From contig CALAYY010000147.1 of the NCBI GenBank assembly GCA_937895465.1, positions 1 to 13,820 of the forward strand: 13,820 nt of DNA, in the 5' to 3' direction. A program made the translations under genes and the position numbers. Below are positions 7,007 to 13,328 of this stretch, piece by piece. The notes below the pieces were generated by a model that was not told where the DNA came from, did no database searches, and saw only the letters and a list, made by a program, of their open reading frames with translations. The DNA is from an uncultured Clostridia bacterium (lineage in GTDB: Bacteria; Bacillota; Clostridia; Christensenellales; DUVY01). Numbering within the stretch: position 1 is the stretch's first letter; every line of letters begins with the position of its first letter.

Positions 7007-7882
7007 ATGGAATGGACAGTGGAAGAAACCAAAAGGCTGTTTGATTTGTGTGAGCAGGCAAGAAAAGAGGGGAAAGGATTAAAAACAGCATTTGAAACCA
7101 TAGCAAAGGAAGTTGGCAGAAAACCCAACAGTGTACGCAATTATTATTATGCACATCTAAAAACTCTTAATCTAATGCCTGAGATGTCAAAACGCTTAGG
7201 AATCAAGGTTTTGCCAGCAAGGGCAACCTCATTTAAAACCTTTGCAGAATCAGAAATTACTGAGCTTGTAAAGTTTATTTTGATTGAACAGGGCAAAGGA
7301 AAGAGCGTAAGAAGCATTACTACCGAAATGTCAGAAGGCGACAAGAGCTTGATGTTGAGACTTCAAAACAAGTATAGAAGCGTGGTTTTTCGTCAAAGAA
7401 AAAAGACTGAAAGCATTATGCGTGCTTTAAGATCAGAAAAAATTACTTTTTTCAACCCTTATACTAAGAGTGTTGTAACAGACGGCATTGAAGAGCCTAT
7501 GGATGATTATGCATTGTTTTCTAATCTTAAGACTATCACGGCATCCTTAGAGGACGAACAGGTAAAAGACCTGTTTAAAGGGCTTGCCCGCCTTGTTCAG
7601 ATGGCAACAGTAGGCGACTCTGACGACCATAAAATTGATGTCAAAGTGCTTGAACTTAAGAAAAAGGAAGTTGAAAATGAACGCATATATGAAGAAAACA
7701 AAATGCTCAGAAGCATGATAGAAAAAATGCGTATGGAGCTTACAGAAAGAAAGCTTGACAGCAACTTGGAGCAATTAAGAGAAGTCAACAAGATGTTTTT
7801 GACCAAGGCCGATAACGACAAAATAAAAAGCTTAGGCGAATATGTTTCTGAGCTTGGCAAGATTTTGGCAAGAACAAAATAA
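7007..7882 (+). CDS. Myb/RsfA-like DNA-binding protein with two N-terminal repeats and a coiled coil
   Basis: A 291-residue likely transcription regulator. Residues 3-50 (WTVEETKRLFDL... GKG... EVGRKPNSVRNYYYAHL) resemble the Myb/SANT-like domain of RsfA-type prespore regulators: the starting W-T-x-E-E, an internal G-K-G, then G-R-x-x-x-S-V-R-x-Y-Y. A second, more diverged copy lies at about 81-126 (SEITELVKFIL... GKG... RLQNKYRSVV), so the protein seems to carry two tandem tri-helical modules. Residues ~212-265 are a charged coiled coil, probably for dimerisation. GGGAG 7 nt upstream supports the start. It is divergent from an uncharacterised gene and may regulate it. A link to sporulation is only suggested by the RsfA resemblance and the gerA operon nearby. 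Confidence 0.72.
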   Translation: MEWTVEETKRLFDLCEQARKEGKGLKTAFETIAKEVGRKPNSVRNYYYAHLKTLNLMPEMSKRLGIKVLPARATSFKTFAESEITELVKFILIEQGKGKSVRSITTEMSEGDKSLMLRLQNKYRSVVFRQRKKTESIMRALRSEKITFFNPYTKSVVTDGIEEPMDDYALFSNLKTITASLEDEQVKDLFKGLARLVQMATVGDSDDHKIDVKVLELKKKEVENERIYEENKMLRSMIEKMRMELTERKLDSNLEQLREVNKMFLTKADNDKIKSLGEYVSELGKILARTK

Positions 7883-7895
7883 AAGATTATATAAG

Positions 7896-7934
7896 AAAAA
7901 AACAGCCTTTCCTTACGGACAGGCTGTTTTTTTT
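7896..7934. terminator. Bidirectional rho-independent terminator
   Basis: A long stem, CAGCCT (7903-7908) / AGGCTG (7921-7926), is extended by flanking A-run and T-run pairing. The loop region contains a further TCC/GGA pairing. A-run on the left and T-run on the right let it serve the Myb-like gene (plus) and read-through from the LysR gene (minus). Confidence 0.9.
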
Positions 7935-7942
7935 ATAACGTA

Positions 7943-8068
7943 GGAATTATCGCCAAGCGGCAAAACGAAGTTTTGACATTTGGCAGTAATTCCGACTCGT
8001 TTCAAAAAGAGCGGCGGCGCTTGCGACGCAACCGCAACGCGGAATTTGGAACAAATTACGCTCTTTTT
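7943..8068. other. GC-rich structured inverted-repeat element between convergent genes
   Basis: Two adjacent foldable units lie beyond the terminator. Unit 1 (7943-7993) is a nearly symmetrical 51-nt hairpin. Its arms are GGAATTA / TAATTCC, GCCAA / TTGGC and CAAAAC / GTTTTG, separated by equal-length internal loops and capped by GAA. By hand count, 19 of 24 positions pair Watson-Crick, with two G-T pairs. Unit 2 (8004-8068) is closed by AAAAAGAGC / GCTCTTTTT and contains a minus-strand hairpin AATTTG-TTC-CAAATT and an imperfect stem around TTGCG/CGCAA. Its core (8009-8042) is strikingly GC-rich compared with the flanks. Its right arm overlaps the LysR stop codon, so on the minus strand it would form the LysR 3' untranslated region. 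It could be a REP- or MITE-like dispersed repeat or a 3'-UTR RNA. Copy number cannot be judged from one window. Confidence 0.6.
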
Positions 8069-8948
8069 ATTCAAACAATGTTATAAACTCATTTACAGCA
8101 AAAGAAGTTGGCACATTTTTTAGCGTTGCAAGACCTATACCTCTTGAGGGCAGGCAAGGGTTGGTTTTAACTTCAATCAAAACACCTTCTTGAAGTTCTT
8201 TTTTGACATATTCTTTTACCACGCAAGCAATTCCAAGACCGTTAATTGCAAACTCTTTCAAAAGGTCAAGATTGCCAAGCTCTATATCAGGGTTTACATC
8301 CACCCCATGTTCCTTTAAAAAATTAAGAACATTTTTCCGTGAGTTACTGTTTTTATCAAGCATCATCAAAGTATGGTCAGTTATTACAGAAAGATTGTTA
8401 TTTTCAAAGGTAAGGGATTGGTGCTTAGCGTTGGTTACAAAGCAATCTCTTACACGCCCTATTTCTTTTATGTTAAGCACATTATCATCAATAGGCATAT
8501 TAACAAATGCCATATCAATAAGTCCTGTTTTTAATAAGTCAAGTGCGCCCGTTGTGGTGCAGTTGGTAAGCTGAATTTTGATTTGAGGATATTTTTCATG
8601 AAAAATATTGATTTTGTCAAGAATATGATATTTTATCAGACTGTCGCCCGCACCTATATGCAATGTGCCTATGGCAAGATTTTTCATCTGCAAAAACTTA
8701 TTTTCGGCAGATTTTATAAGGTCAATTGCCTTTTCGACATACCCAAACATCATTTCGCCTTCGCCTTCGGTAAGTTTCATACCTTTTGGGGTACGCACGA
8801 AAAGCCTTCCGCCAAGCTGGGTTTCAAGCTGTTTTATAGATTGGCTGACGGCAGGCTGAGTAATATACAGTTCTTTTGCAGCACGGGTAAGGTTGCCGGT
8901 CTTGCCTACCGTATAAAAAACCTTATAAAGTTCCAAATCTACAGACAT
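8067..8948 (-). CDS. LysR-family transcriptional regulator
   Basis: A 293-residue LysR-type regulator of full, typical length. The N-terminal winged helix-turn-helix covers about residues 1-60, with NLTRAAKELYITQPAVSQSI (19-38) as the recognition region and QLGGRLFVRTPKGMKLTEGE as the wing. A linker helix follows (~60-88). The periplasmic-binding-protein-like effector domain runs from ~90 (IGTLHIGAG...) to the end. AAGGA 7 nt upstream fixes the ATG at 8946-8948. It is divergent from a ProB-like kinase gene across 218 bp, the classical arrangement for a LysR regulator and its target. A dyad overlaps its own -35 box, consistent with autorepression. The effector cannot be predicted from sequence alone. 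Confidence 0.93.
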   Translation of the reverse strand: MSVDLELYKVFYTVGKTGNLTRAAKELYITQPAVSQSIKQLETQLGGRLFVRTPKGMKLTEGEGEMMFGYVEKAIDLIKSAENKFLQMKNLAIGTLHIGAGDSLIKYHILDKINIFHEKYPQIKIQLTNCTTTGALDLLKTGLIDMAFVNMPIDDNVLNIKEIGRVRDCFVTNAKHQSLTFENNNLSVITDHTLMMLDKNSNSRKNVLNFLKEHGVDVNPDIELGNLDLLKEFAINGLGIACVVKEYVKKELQEGVLIEVKTNPCLPSRGIGLATLKNVPTSFAVNEFITLFE

Positions 8949-8996
8949 AATAATTCCTTATATAATCAACTTATCTCTTAACTTTTGCTTATATAT

Positions 8997-9025
8997 ATTA
9001 TAGCTCAAAACATTTACATTGGCAA
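8997..9025 (-). promoter_or_regulatory. SigA promoter of the LysR gene
   Basis: Minus strand TTGCCA (9020-9025), 17-bp spacer, TATAAT (8997-9002); leader of roughly 40 nt. The -35 hexamer lies inside the dyad at 9016-9028. Confidence 0.72.
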
Positions 9026-9028
9026 TGT
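9016..9028. promoter_or_regulatory. Dyad ACATT-GGC-AATGT, candidate LysR operator
   Basis: A perfect 5-bp inverted repeat with a 3-nt centre covers the LysR gene's own -35 hexamer, as expected for negative autoregulation. It lies ~75 bp upstream of the kinase -35 box. It does not place the canonical T-N11-A spacing at its centre of symmetry, so its assignment to this LysR protein is inference. Confidence 0.45.
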
Positions 9029-9101
9029 GTATTTGTAATAATTTATATACTGAATAATTTAACAAGAAATACAAGATTAAAAACATATCTTTATAATTTC
9101 A

Positions 9102-9130
9102 TTGACTACAAAGTAAGAAATTGCTAATAT
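9102..9130 (+). promoter_or_regulatory. SigA promoter of the ProB-like kinase gene
   Basis: TTGACT (9102-9107), 17-bp spacer, TAATAT (9125-9130) with the TG of an extended -10. The predicted start is near 9137, giving a leader of about 30 nt containing AGGA (9155-9158) before the ATG at 9167. Confidence 0.72.
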
Positions 9131-9166
9131 TGCACTATATAGAAGAAAAAAATTAGGAATGCTGAT

Positions 9167-9991
9167 ATGAAATTTGATATAGAATTAGTCGGAAAAATCG
9201 GCTCAATGGCACTTATCAACCGTGAAAAAAATGATATTGATTATAATAAGTTTGCACGCATTGGGCGTGAGTTAAAGCCAGGAATTATATGGGTCTCGAG
9301 CGGTGCTACCGAGATAGGCAGACTTGACTATATAAAAAGAATGGGTCATGAGCTAAACGGCGATAAAGAAGAAAATAAGACTGACTATTCTGCTCAAGGT
9401 CAGGCAATACTTATGCAGACTTACCGTATGTTTACAGATTCACGTTACAATCTAAGGCAGGTTTTGGTTGAGCATCAGCATTTTAACAATGACGAGAAAA
9501 GAGAGCATATTAGCAGTATGCTTTTGCGGTGTGTCCGCCAAAACGCAATACCTATCATCAATTATAACGATGCGGTGTCTTGTGAAGAAAACCGCCGCAT
9601 GGAAATAGCCTCTTTGAAAAAAAATTCTAACCATGTAGCTGAGCTTATTGATAACGATGAGACGGCAGGACTTATAGCAGGCTTAGTAAAAACCAGAATA
9701 TTACTTATCTTAACAAGCGTGGATGGAATTTATAAAGACTCAAAAGACCCTTCTACACTTATAGAAGAAATCGGCGGAAAAGATGTTGACGAGGTTTTGG
9801 CTAATATCGAATACTGCAAAACTCTCTGTCACGGTGCCAGTAGAGCAGGAGCAGGCGGAGCGGCAAGCAAATTGGAATTTATTAAAGAGCCTATAAAAAA
9901 CGGAACACTAGTATATATTGCTAATGCTGAATACTCCATTAAGGATATATTATCAGGCAACGCCAGACGAACTTTTGTAGGCGTTAGGTAG
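9167..9991 (+). CDS. Amino acid kinase family protein, glutamate 5-kinase (ProB)-like
   Basis: A 274-residue single-domain kinase with the layout of glutamate 5-kinase but no PUA domain. GKIGSMAL (9-16, Lys10) matches the ProB phosphate-binding start and VSSGATEIG (43-51) the glycine loop. QGQAILMQTY (77-86) and AIPIINYNDAV (127-137) match ProB's substrate and Mg regions. DNDETAGLIAGL (162-173) corresponds to FGDND-x-LSA, ILLILTSVDGIYKD to the nucleotide segment, and GAGGAASK (228-235) to GTGGM-x-TK. ARRTFVG near the end parallels ProB's terminal GT-F. Several signature residues differ and no proA or proC is nearby, so the acceptor could be glutamate or another carboxylate or amino acid. It is divergent from, and probably controlled by, the LysR gene. 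Kinase fold certain; substrate unknown. Confidence 0.8.
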   Translation: MKFDIELVGKIGSMALINREKNDIDYNKFARIGRELKPGIIWVSSGATEIGRLDYIKRMGHELNGDKEENKTDYSAQGQAILMQTYRMFTDSRYNLRQVLVEHQHFNNDEKREHISSMLLRCVRQNAIPIINYNDAVSCEENRRMEIASLKKNSNHVAELIDNDETAGLIAGLVKTRILLILTSVDGIYKDSKDPSTLIEEIGGKDVDEVLANIEYCKTLCHGASRAGAGGAASKLEFIKEPIKNGTLVYIANAEYSIKDILSGNARRTFVGVR

Positions 9992-10058
9992 ATAAGTTAA
10001 TAATAAAAACAGGCTGTTTACATCATTCTAATAATAACAAAACTAACAAGCAAAATAT

Positions 10059-10087
10059 TTGACGAATAATAATATAGAAGATATAAT
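10059..10087 (+). promoter_or_regulatory. SigA promoter of the suf operon
   Basis: TTGACG (10059-10064), 17-bp spacer, TATAAT (10082-10087): almost consensus. The predicted start (~10094) falls inside the dyad that begins at the next base, giving a leader of about 47 nt to sufC. Confidence 0.8.
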
Positions 10088-10114
10088 AATACTCTACCAA
10101 TATGGTAGGGTATT
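10088..10114. promoter_or_regulatory. 27-bp dyad over the suf transcription start, IscR/Rrf2-type operator candidate
   Basis: Arms AATACTCTACC and GGTAGGGTATT (one C/T mismatch to perfect symmetry) around AATAT. The inner 25 bp (10089-10113) fit the type 1 IscR site as I recall it (ATA-S-YY-GACT, R-WWW-Y, AGTC-RR-S-TAT) at 21 of 25 positions, including all outer and central classes; only four inner-arm bases differ. Because the promoter's start point lies within the left arm, most of that arm would not be transcribed, so a DNA operator is more likely than an RNA terminator. Placement just after a near-consensus -10 suits repression by an [2Fe-2S]-sensing Rrf2 protein. No such gene is in the window. 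Confidence 0.7.
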
Positions 10115-10140
10115 TATTTTTATTGGTGTTTAGGAGCAAT

Positions 10141-10899
10141 ATGAAAGTTGTTATTACAATAGAAGACCTTTGCGTCAATGTTTCAGGAAAAGAAATTTTG
10201 AAGGGTGTTAACCTCAAAATGCAGGGCGGAGAAATACATGCCATTATGGGTCCTAACGGCAACGGCAAATCGACCTTAGCATCCGTAATTATGGGCAGTC
10301 CTTTTTTTGAGATTGTAAGCGGAAAAATTACTTTTGACGGTATAGATATTACTAACATGCCAGTTGACGAGCGTGCACGCATGGGTATGTTTTTGGGTAT
10401 GCAATATCCAAGTGAAATTAACGGTGTTACTAATATGCAGTTTTTGCATTCGGCATATAATTCTGTACACGAACAAGAAAAGATGGGCTTAGGTGCTTTG
10501 AGAAAAAATGTTATGCAAGCGGCAAGCACATTAAAAATGGGCAAAGATATGCCCAACCGCTATCTCAATGTAGGCTTTTCGGGCGGAGAAAAAAAGCGCA
10601 ATGAAATTTTGCAGATGATGATGCTAAAACCCCGTTTTGTAATGCTGGATGAAATAGATTCTGGGCTTGATATAGACGCATTGCAGACAGTGGGCAAAAA
10701 CATAACAGCTTATGCCAAAAGTGCGGGTGAAGATGCGGCATTTATGCTTATAACCCATTATCAAAGGCTGCTTAATTATGTTAAGCCTGATTTTGTGCAT
10801 ATTTTGTATGAAGGCAAAATCGTAAAGTCAGGCGATGCAGGATTGTCTTTAAAACTTGAGCAAGAAGGTTACGAATGGTTAAAACAGCAAAGCATCTGA
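10141..10899 (+). CDS. sufC: SufC, ATPase of the SufBCD iron-sulfur scaffold
   Basis: A 252-residue cytoplasmic ABC ATPase that drives conformational change in the SufB-SufD scaffold during Fe-S cluster assembly. Visible motifs: Walker A GPNGNGKST (37-45), Q-loop in MQYPSEINGVT (Gln88), signature FSGGEKKR (146-153), Walker B FVMLDE (166-171), the D-loop SGLDIDAL, and H-loop ITHYQR (His206). SufC-specific wording is clear in MPVDERARMGMFLGMQYP. The start is the ATG at 10141 behind AGGAG. An in-frame ATG at 10102 lies in the operator dyad and would add 13 residues unlike SufC. It heads sufC-D-S-U-B and overlaps sufD by 25 nt. Confidence 0.96.
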   Translation: MKVVITIEDLCVNVSGKEILKGVNLKMQGGEIHAIMGPNGNGKSTLASVIMGSPFFEIVSGKITFDGIDITNMPVDERARMGMFLGMQYPSEINGVTNMQFLHSAYNSVHEQEKMGLGALRKNVMQAASTLKMGKDMPNRYLNVGFSGGEKKRNEILQMMMLKPRFVMLDEIDSGLDIDALQTVGKNITAYAKSAGEDAAFMLITHYQRLLNYVKPDFVHILYEGKIVKSGDAGLSLKLEQEGYEWLKQQSI

Positions 10900-11696
10900 T
10901 ATATGCCAAAGAAAACAACAAAATAGAAATCAATCAAAACGGAGCATACCGCATACATTTTAGAGGTGTTAAGGACAAGGTTAATATAACCGTAAAACAA
11001 GGTGTGCGGGCATTTGTAAGTGAGAGGTTTTGTCCAAAGACCCCTCAAGCAGAGGTTTGTTTTGTTGTAGAAAAAGATGCAGAAGTTGTTTTAAGTTCTT
11101 TTTCTGATATTTCATCTATACAAATACGCCATAATATCAATATAGCTGAACATGGTAATTTTTCAGGCTATTTTGGCTTTTTTGGTGCAAATGTACAAGA
11201 TAATTGGCAGCTAGATTTGAACAAAGGCAGTAATGCAGAACTTAACGCTGTAAGCTTTTGTAAGGATACTGATAATCATAGCCATATCATAACCACCAAT
11301 CAGTTGCAAGGCGATAACAAGGTCAAGTTTAGAGGACGGGGTATTGCCGTCATGCAATCAATTTGCCAATTTGTCACTAAGGGCATAATACAAAAAGCAA
11401 GTGCTGGGTCAGTTTGCAGTCATAAGAGCAAGGTTTTGACCCTGTCGGACGAAGCCAAAGCAGAAATCGATCCAAGCCTTTATATAGATGAATACGATGT
11501 ATCTGCAGGGCATTCTGGAAGCGTAGGCAGAGTTAATAAAGAAGAACTGTTTTATATGATGTCGAGAGGGCTTAGCGAACATGAAGTAATCAAGCTTATT
11601 TCCAATGGTTTTCTGGTTTCACGTATAGAAGGCTTTTTGATTACATCAGACAGAAAAAGATTTTATCAAGCAATAGAACAGCAGGACAAATTATGA
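10875..11696 (+). CDS. sufD: Short SufD-like SufBD-core protein
   Basis: Partner of SufB in the SufBC2D scaffold. The protein has 273 residues against roughly 400-440 for typical SufD such as the B. subtilis protein. The N-terminal helical region is essentially missing, leaving a beta-helix core and the C-terminal SufC-binding helices. The family tail is clear: SHKSKVLTLSDEAKAEIDPS, then VSAGHSGSVGRVNKEELFYM (His in AGHSGSVG matching the conserved SufD His), then MSRGLSEHEVIKLISNGFL. The start is supported by AAGAAGG 6 nt upstream. It overlaps sufC by 25 nt and shares ATGA with sufS. Position in the operon fits SufD, not SufB, which follows at 13321. Confidence 0.88.
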   Translation: MVKTAKHLIYAKENNKIEINQNGAYRIHFRGVKDKVNITVKQGVRAFVSERFCPKTPQAEVCFVVEKDAEVVLSSFSDISSIQIRHNINIAEHGNFSGYFGFFGANVQDNWQLDLNKGSNAELNAVSFCKDTDNHSHIITTNQLQGDNKVKFRGRGIAVMQSICQFVTKGIIQKASAGSVCSHKSKVLTLSDEAKAEIDPSLYIDEYDVSAGHSGSVGRVNKEELFYMMSRGLSEHEVIKLISNGFLVSRIEGFLITSDRKRFYQAIEQQDKL

Positions 11697-12898
11697 TTGA
11701 TTATAAAAAAGACTTTCCCCTGTTAGTTAAGGGCGAATGGGTTTATCTAAATAGTGCAGCACAGACATTAGTACCTATACCTGTATTAGAGGCAATGAAC
11801 GATTATTATACTAATATCGGTGCCAATGTTCATAGAGGTGTAGATTCATTGGGTTATGAAGCTACAAGGCTGTATGACGCCGCACGCGAAAAAGTGGCAA
11901 AATTAGTCGGAGCAAAAAACAAAGGTAAAATTATCTTTACAAGAGGCACTACTTCGGCTATTAATCTGGTGGCTGGTTCTTACGGTCATAATATTAATAA
12001 AGACGATGAGATAATAATTTCTGTTTCAGAGCATCATTCCAACTTTGTGCCTTATCAGCAGCTTGCCAAAAAACAGCAGGCCAAATTGGTTTTTGTTGAG
12101 CTTGATGAAAACGGCTGTATAACTCCTCAAAATCTAAAAAAAGCAATTACAGAAAAAACCAAAATGGTGGTTGTGTCACACATGACCAATGTTTTGGGCT
12201 CAATCAATGATATACAGGCTTTGGCGAAAATTGCCCATAATGCAGGGGCGGTAATAGCTGTGGACGGAGCTCAAGGCATAGTGCATATACCCACACAAGT
12301 GGAAGACTGGGATATAGACTTTTATTGTCTGGGTGCACACAAAATGCTTGGACCTACTGGTATCGGTGCAATGTATGCTAAAAACGAGATGTTTGATAAA
12401 ATGCAGCAAGTAGAAATGGGCGGAGATATGGTGGATATTGTAGAAGAACAAGAAACATCTTATCTTGACGCTCCGCAAGGGTTTGAAGCAGGCACTCCTA
12501 TGATAGCGGAAGCTATCGGCTGGGGCAGGGCAATAGATTATTTTCTTGATATCGGATACCAAAAAGCCAATGAAAGAGTTGGTTTTTTGCGAAAGATAAT
12601 GATAGACCGCATGGAAAAAGAAGTAAAAGATATCATAATATATAATAAAAACAATGAGCATGCGCCCATGGTTACTTTTAATATCAAGGGCATACATTCT
12701 CACGACTGTGCAAGTGTACTTGATAAGCACAAGGTGTGCGTACGCGCAGGGCATCATTGTGCACAGCTTATACACAAATGGATGGGAACGCAATCTTCAG
12801 TCAGAGCAAGCTTGATGTATTATAATGATGAGAGCGATATTGACAGAATGGTTGAAGCACTAAAGGATGTAAAGGATTTTATAAATGTCTTATTCTGA
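11693..12898 (+). CDS. sufS: SufS, group II cysteine desulfurase
   Basis: A 401-residue PLP enzyme converting cysteine to alanine and passing persulfide sulfur to SufU. Visible: SEHHSNFVPYQQ (112-123, PLP-stacking His), HMTNVLGS (163-170), Asp191 in VDGAQ, and the PLP lysine Lys217 in CLGAHKMLGPTGIG. Also FEAGTPM, and the catalytic Cys356 in VCVRAGHHCAQ (the SufS-type RxGHHCA loop). Arg372 in SVRAS suits the substrate carboxylate. Length is normal. Its first codon overlaps the sufD stop (ATGA), and its end overlaps sufU by 14 nt. Confidence 0.97.
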   Translation: MIDYKKDFPLLVKGEWVYLNSAAQTLVPIPVLEAMNDYYTNIGANVHRGVDSLGYEATRLYDAAREKVAKLVGAKNKGKIIFTRGTTSAINLVAGSYGHNINKDDEIIISVSEHHSNFVPYQQLAKKQQAKLVFVELDENGCITPQNLKKAITEKTKMVVVSHMTNVLGSINDIQALAKIAHNAGAVIAVDGAQGIVHIPTQVEDWDIDFYCLGAHKMLGPTGIGAMYAKNEMFDKMQQVEMGGDMVDIVEEQETSYLDAPQGFEAGTPMIAEAIGWGRAIDYFLDIGYQKANERVGFLRKIMIDRMEKEVKDIIIYNKNNEHAPMVTFNIKGIHSHDCASVLDKHKVCVRAGHHCAQLIHKWMGTQSSVRASLMYYNDESDIDRMVEALKDVKDFINVLF

Positions 12899-13328
12899 TG
12901 ATAATTTTGCAAAAGAACTTATACTTGATCATTATCAAGACCCAAGAGGCAAGGGAATCCCTAAAGAAGGCTACGAGACTGTAACTTTAAAAAATGTTTC
13001 TTGCGGCGATATTATAAGCGTGGGTGCAAAAAAAGACAATGAAATAATTGAAGATATCAGACATGAAGGCACAGGCTGTTCTATTTGCTGTGCAAGTGCG
13101 TCCATGATGTGCGAATTGTTAAAAGGCAAGAGTACGACAGAAGCGTTAAAGTCAGCCCATGAGTTTTCCAAGATGATGACAAGACAGAAGTTTGACCCTG
13201 AAATCTTAGGAGATGCCTATGCTCTAGAGGGTATTAACAAGCTGCTTCCCAGAATAAAATGTGCTACGCTTGCTTGGAATGCGGCAAAACAGCTTTTGGG
13301 TGAGCAAGGAGATCAATGTGATGAATGA
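12885..13328 (+). CDS. sufU: SufU, zinc-dependent sulfur carrier for SufS
   Basis: A 147-residue IscU-like protein that in Firmicutes accepts sulfur from SufS. The Zn ligands are in place: Cys40 and Asp42 in VSCGD, Cys65 in GTGCSIC, Cys126 in RIKCATLAW. The SufU-specific insertion relative to IscU (about 92-118, FSKMMTRQKFDPE... ALEGINKLLP) is present, and ILDHYQDPRGKG (13-24) is the family N-terminal signature. Unusual: extra cysteines at 68, 69 and 76 in GCSICCASASMMC, where the family normally has S-M and T or A, plus Cys145. AAAGGA 8 nt upstream lies inside sufS; sufB starts before its stop. Confidence 0.95.
   Translation: MSYSDDNFAKELILDHYQDPRGKGIPKEGYETVTLKNVSCGDIISVGAKKDNEIIEDIRHEGTGCSICCASASMMCELLKGKSTTEALKSAHEFSKMMTRQKFDPEILGDAYALEGINKLLPRIKCATLAWNAAKQLLGEQGDQCDE

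Noticed and set aside
6912..7154. N-terminal extension of the minus-strand gene that begins at 6911
   Set aside because: It overlaps the first 148 bp of the divergent Myb-like gene, has no ribosome site at its ATGs, and its Cys/Phe/Leu-rich composition is typical of antisense reading.
10012..10024. Small hairpin AAACA-GGC-TGTTT after the kinase gene as a terminator
   Set aside because: Only 5 bp of mostly A-T pairing and no T-run follows; the kinase gene has no convincing terminator before the suf promoter.
10088..10120. The suf dyad followed by T-rich DNA as a rho-independent terminator for the kinase gene
   Set aside because: The tail (TATTTATTTT) is interrupted, and position directly after the -10 box plus IscR-like base pattern fits an operator better. 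A dual role for read-through transcripts is not excluded.
10023..10556. Minus-strand open frame of 177 codons across the suf promoter and sufC
   Set aside because: It is antisense to clearly conserved sufC and shows no recognisable protein features.
12200..12793. Minus-strand open frame of 197 codons within sufS
   Set aside because: Antisense to an unambiguous cysteine desulfurase; composition (His/Tyr/Cys/Phe rich) is that of a shadow frame.
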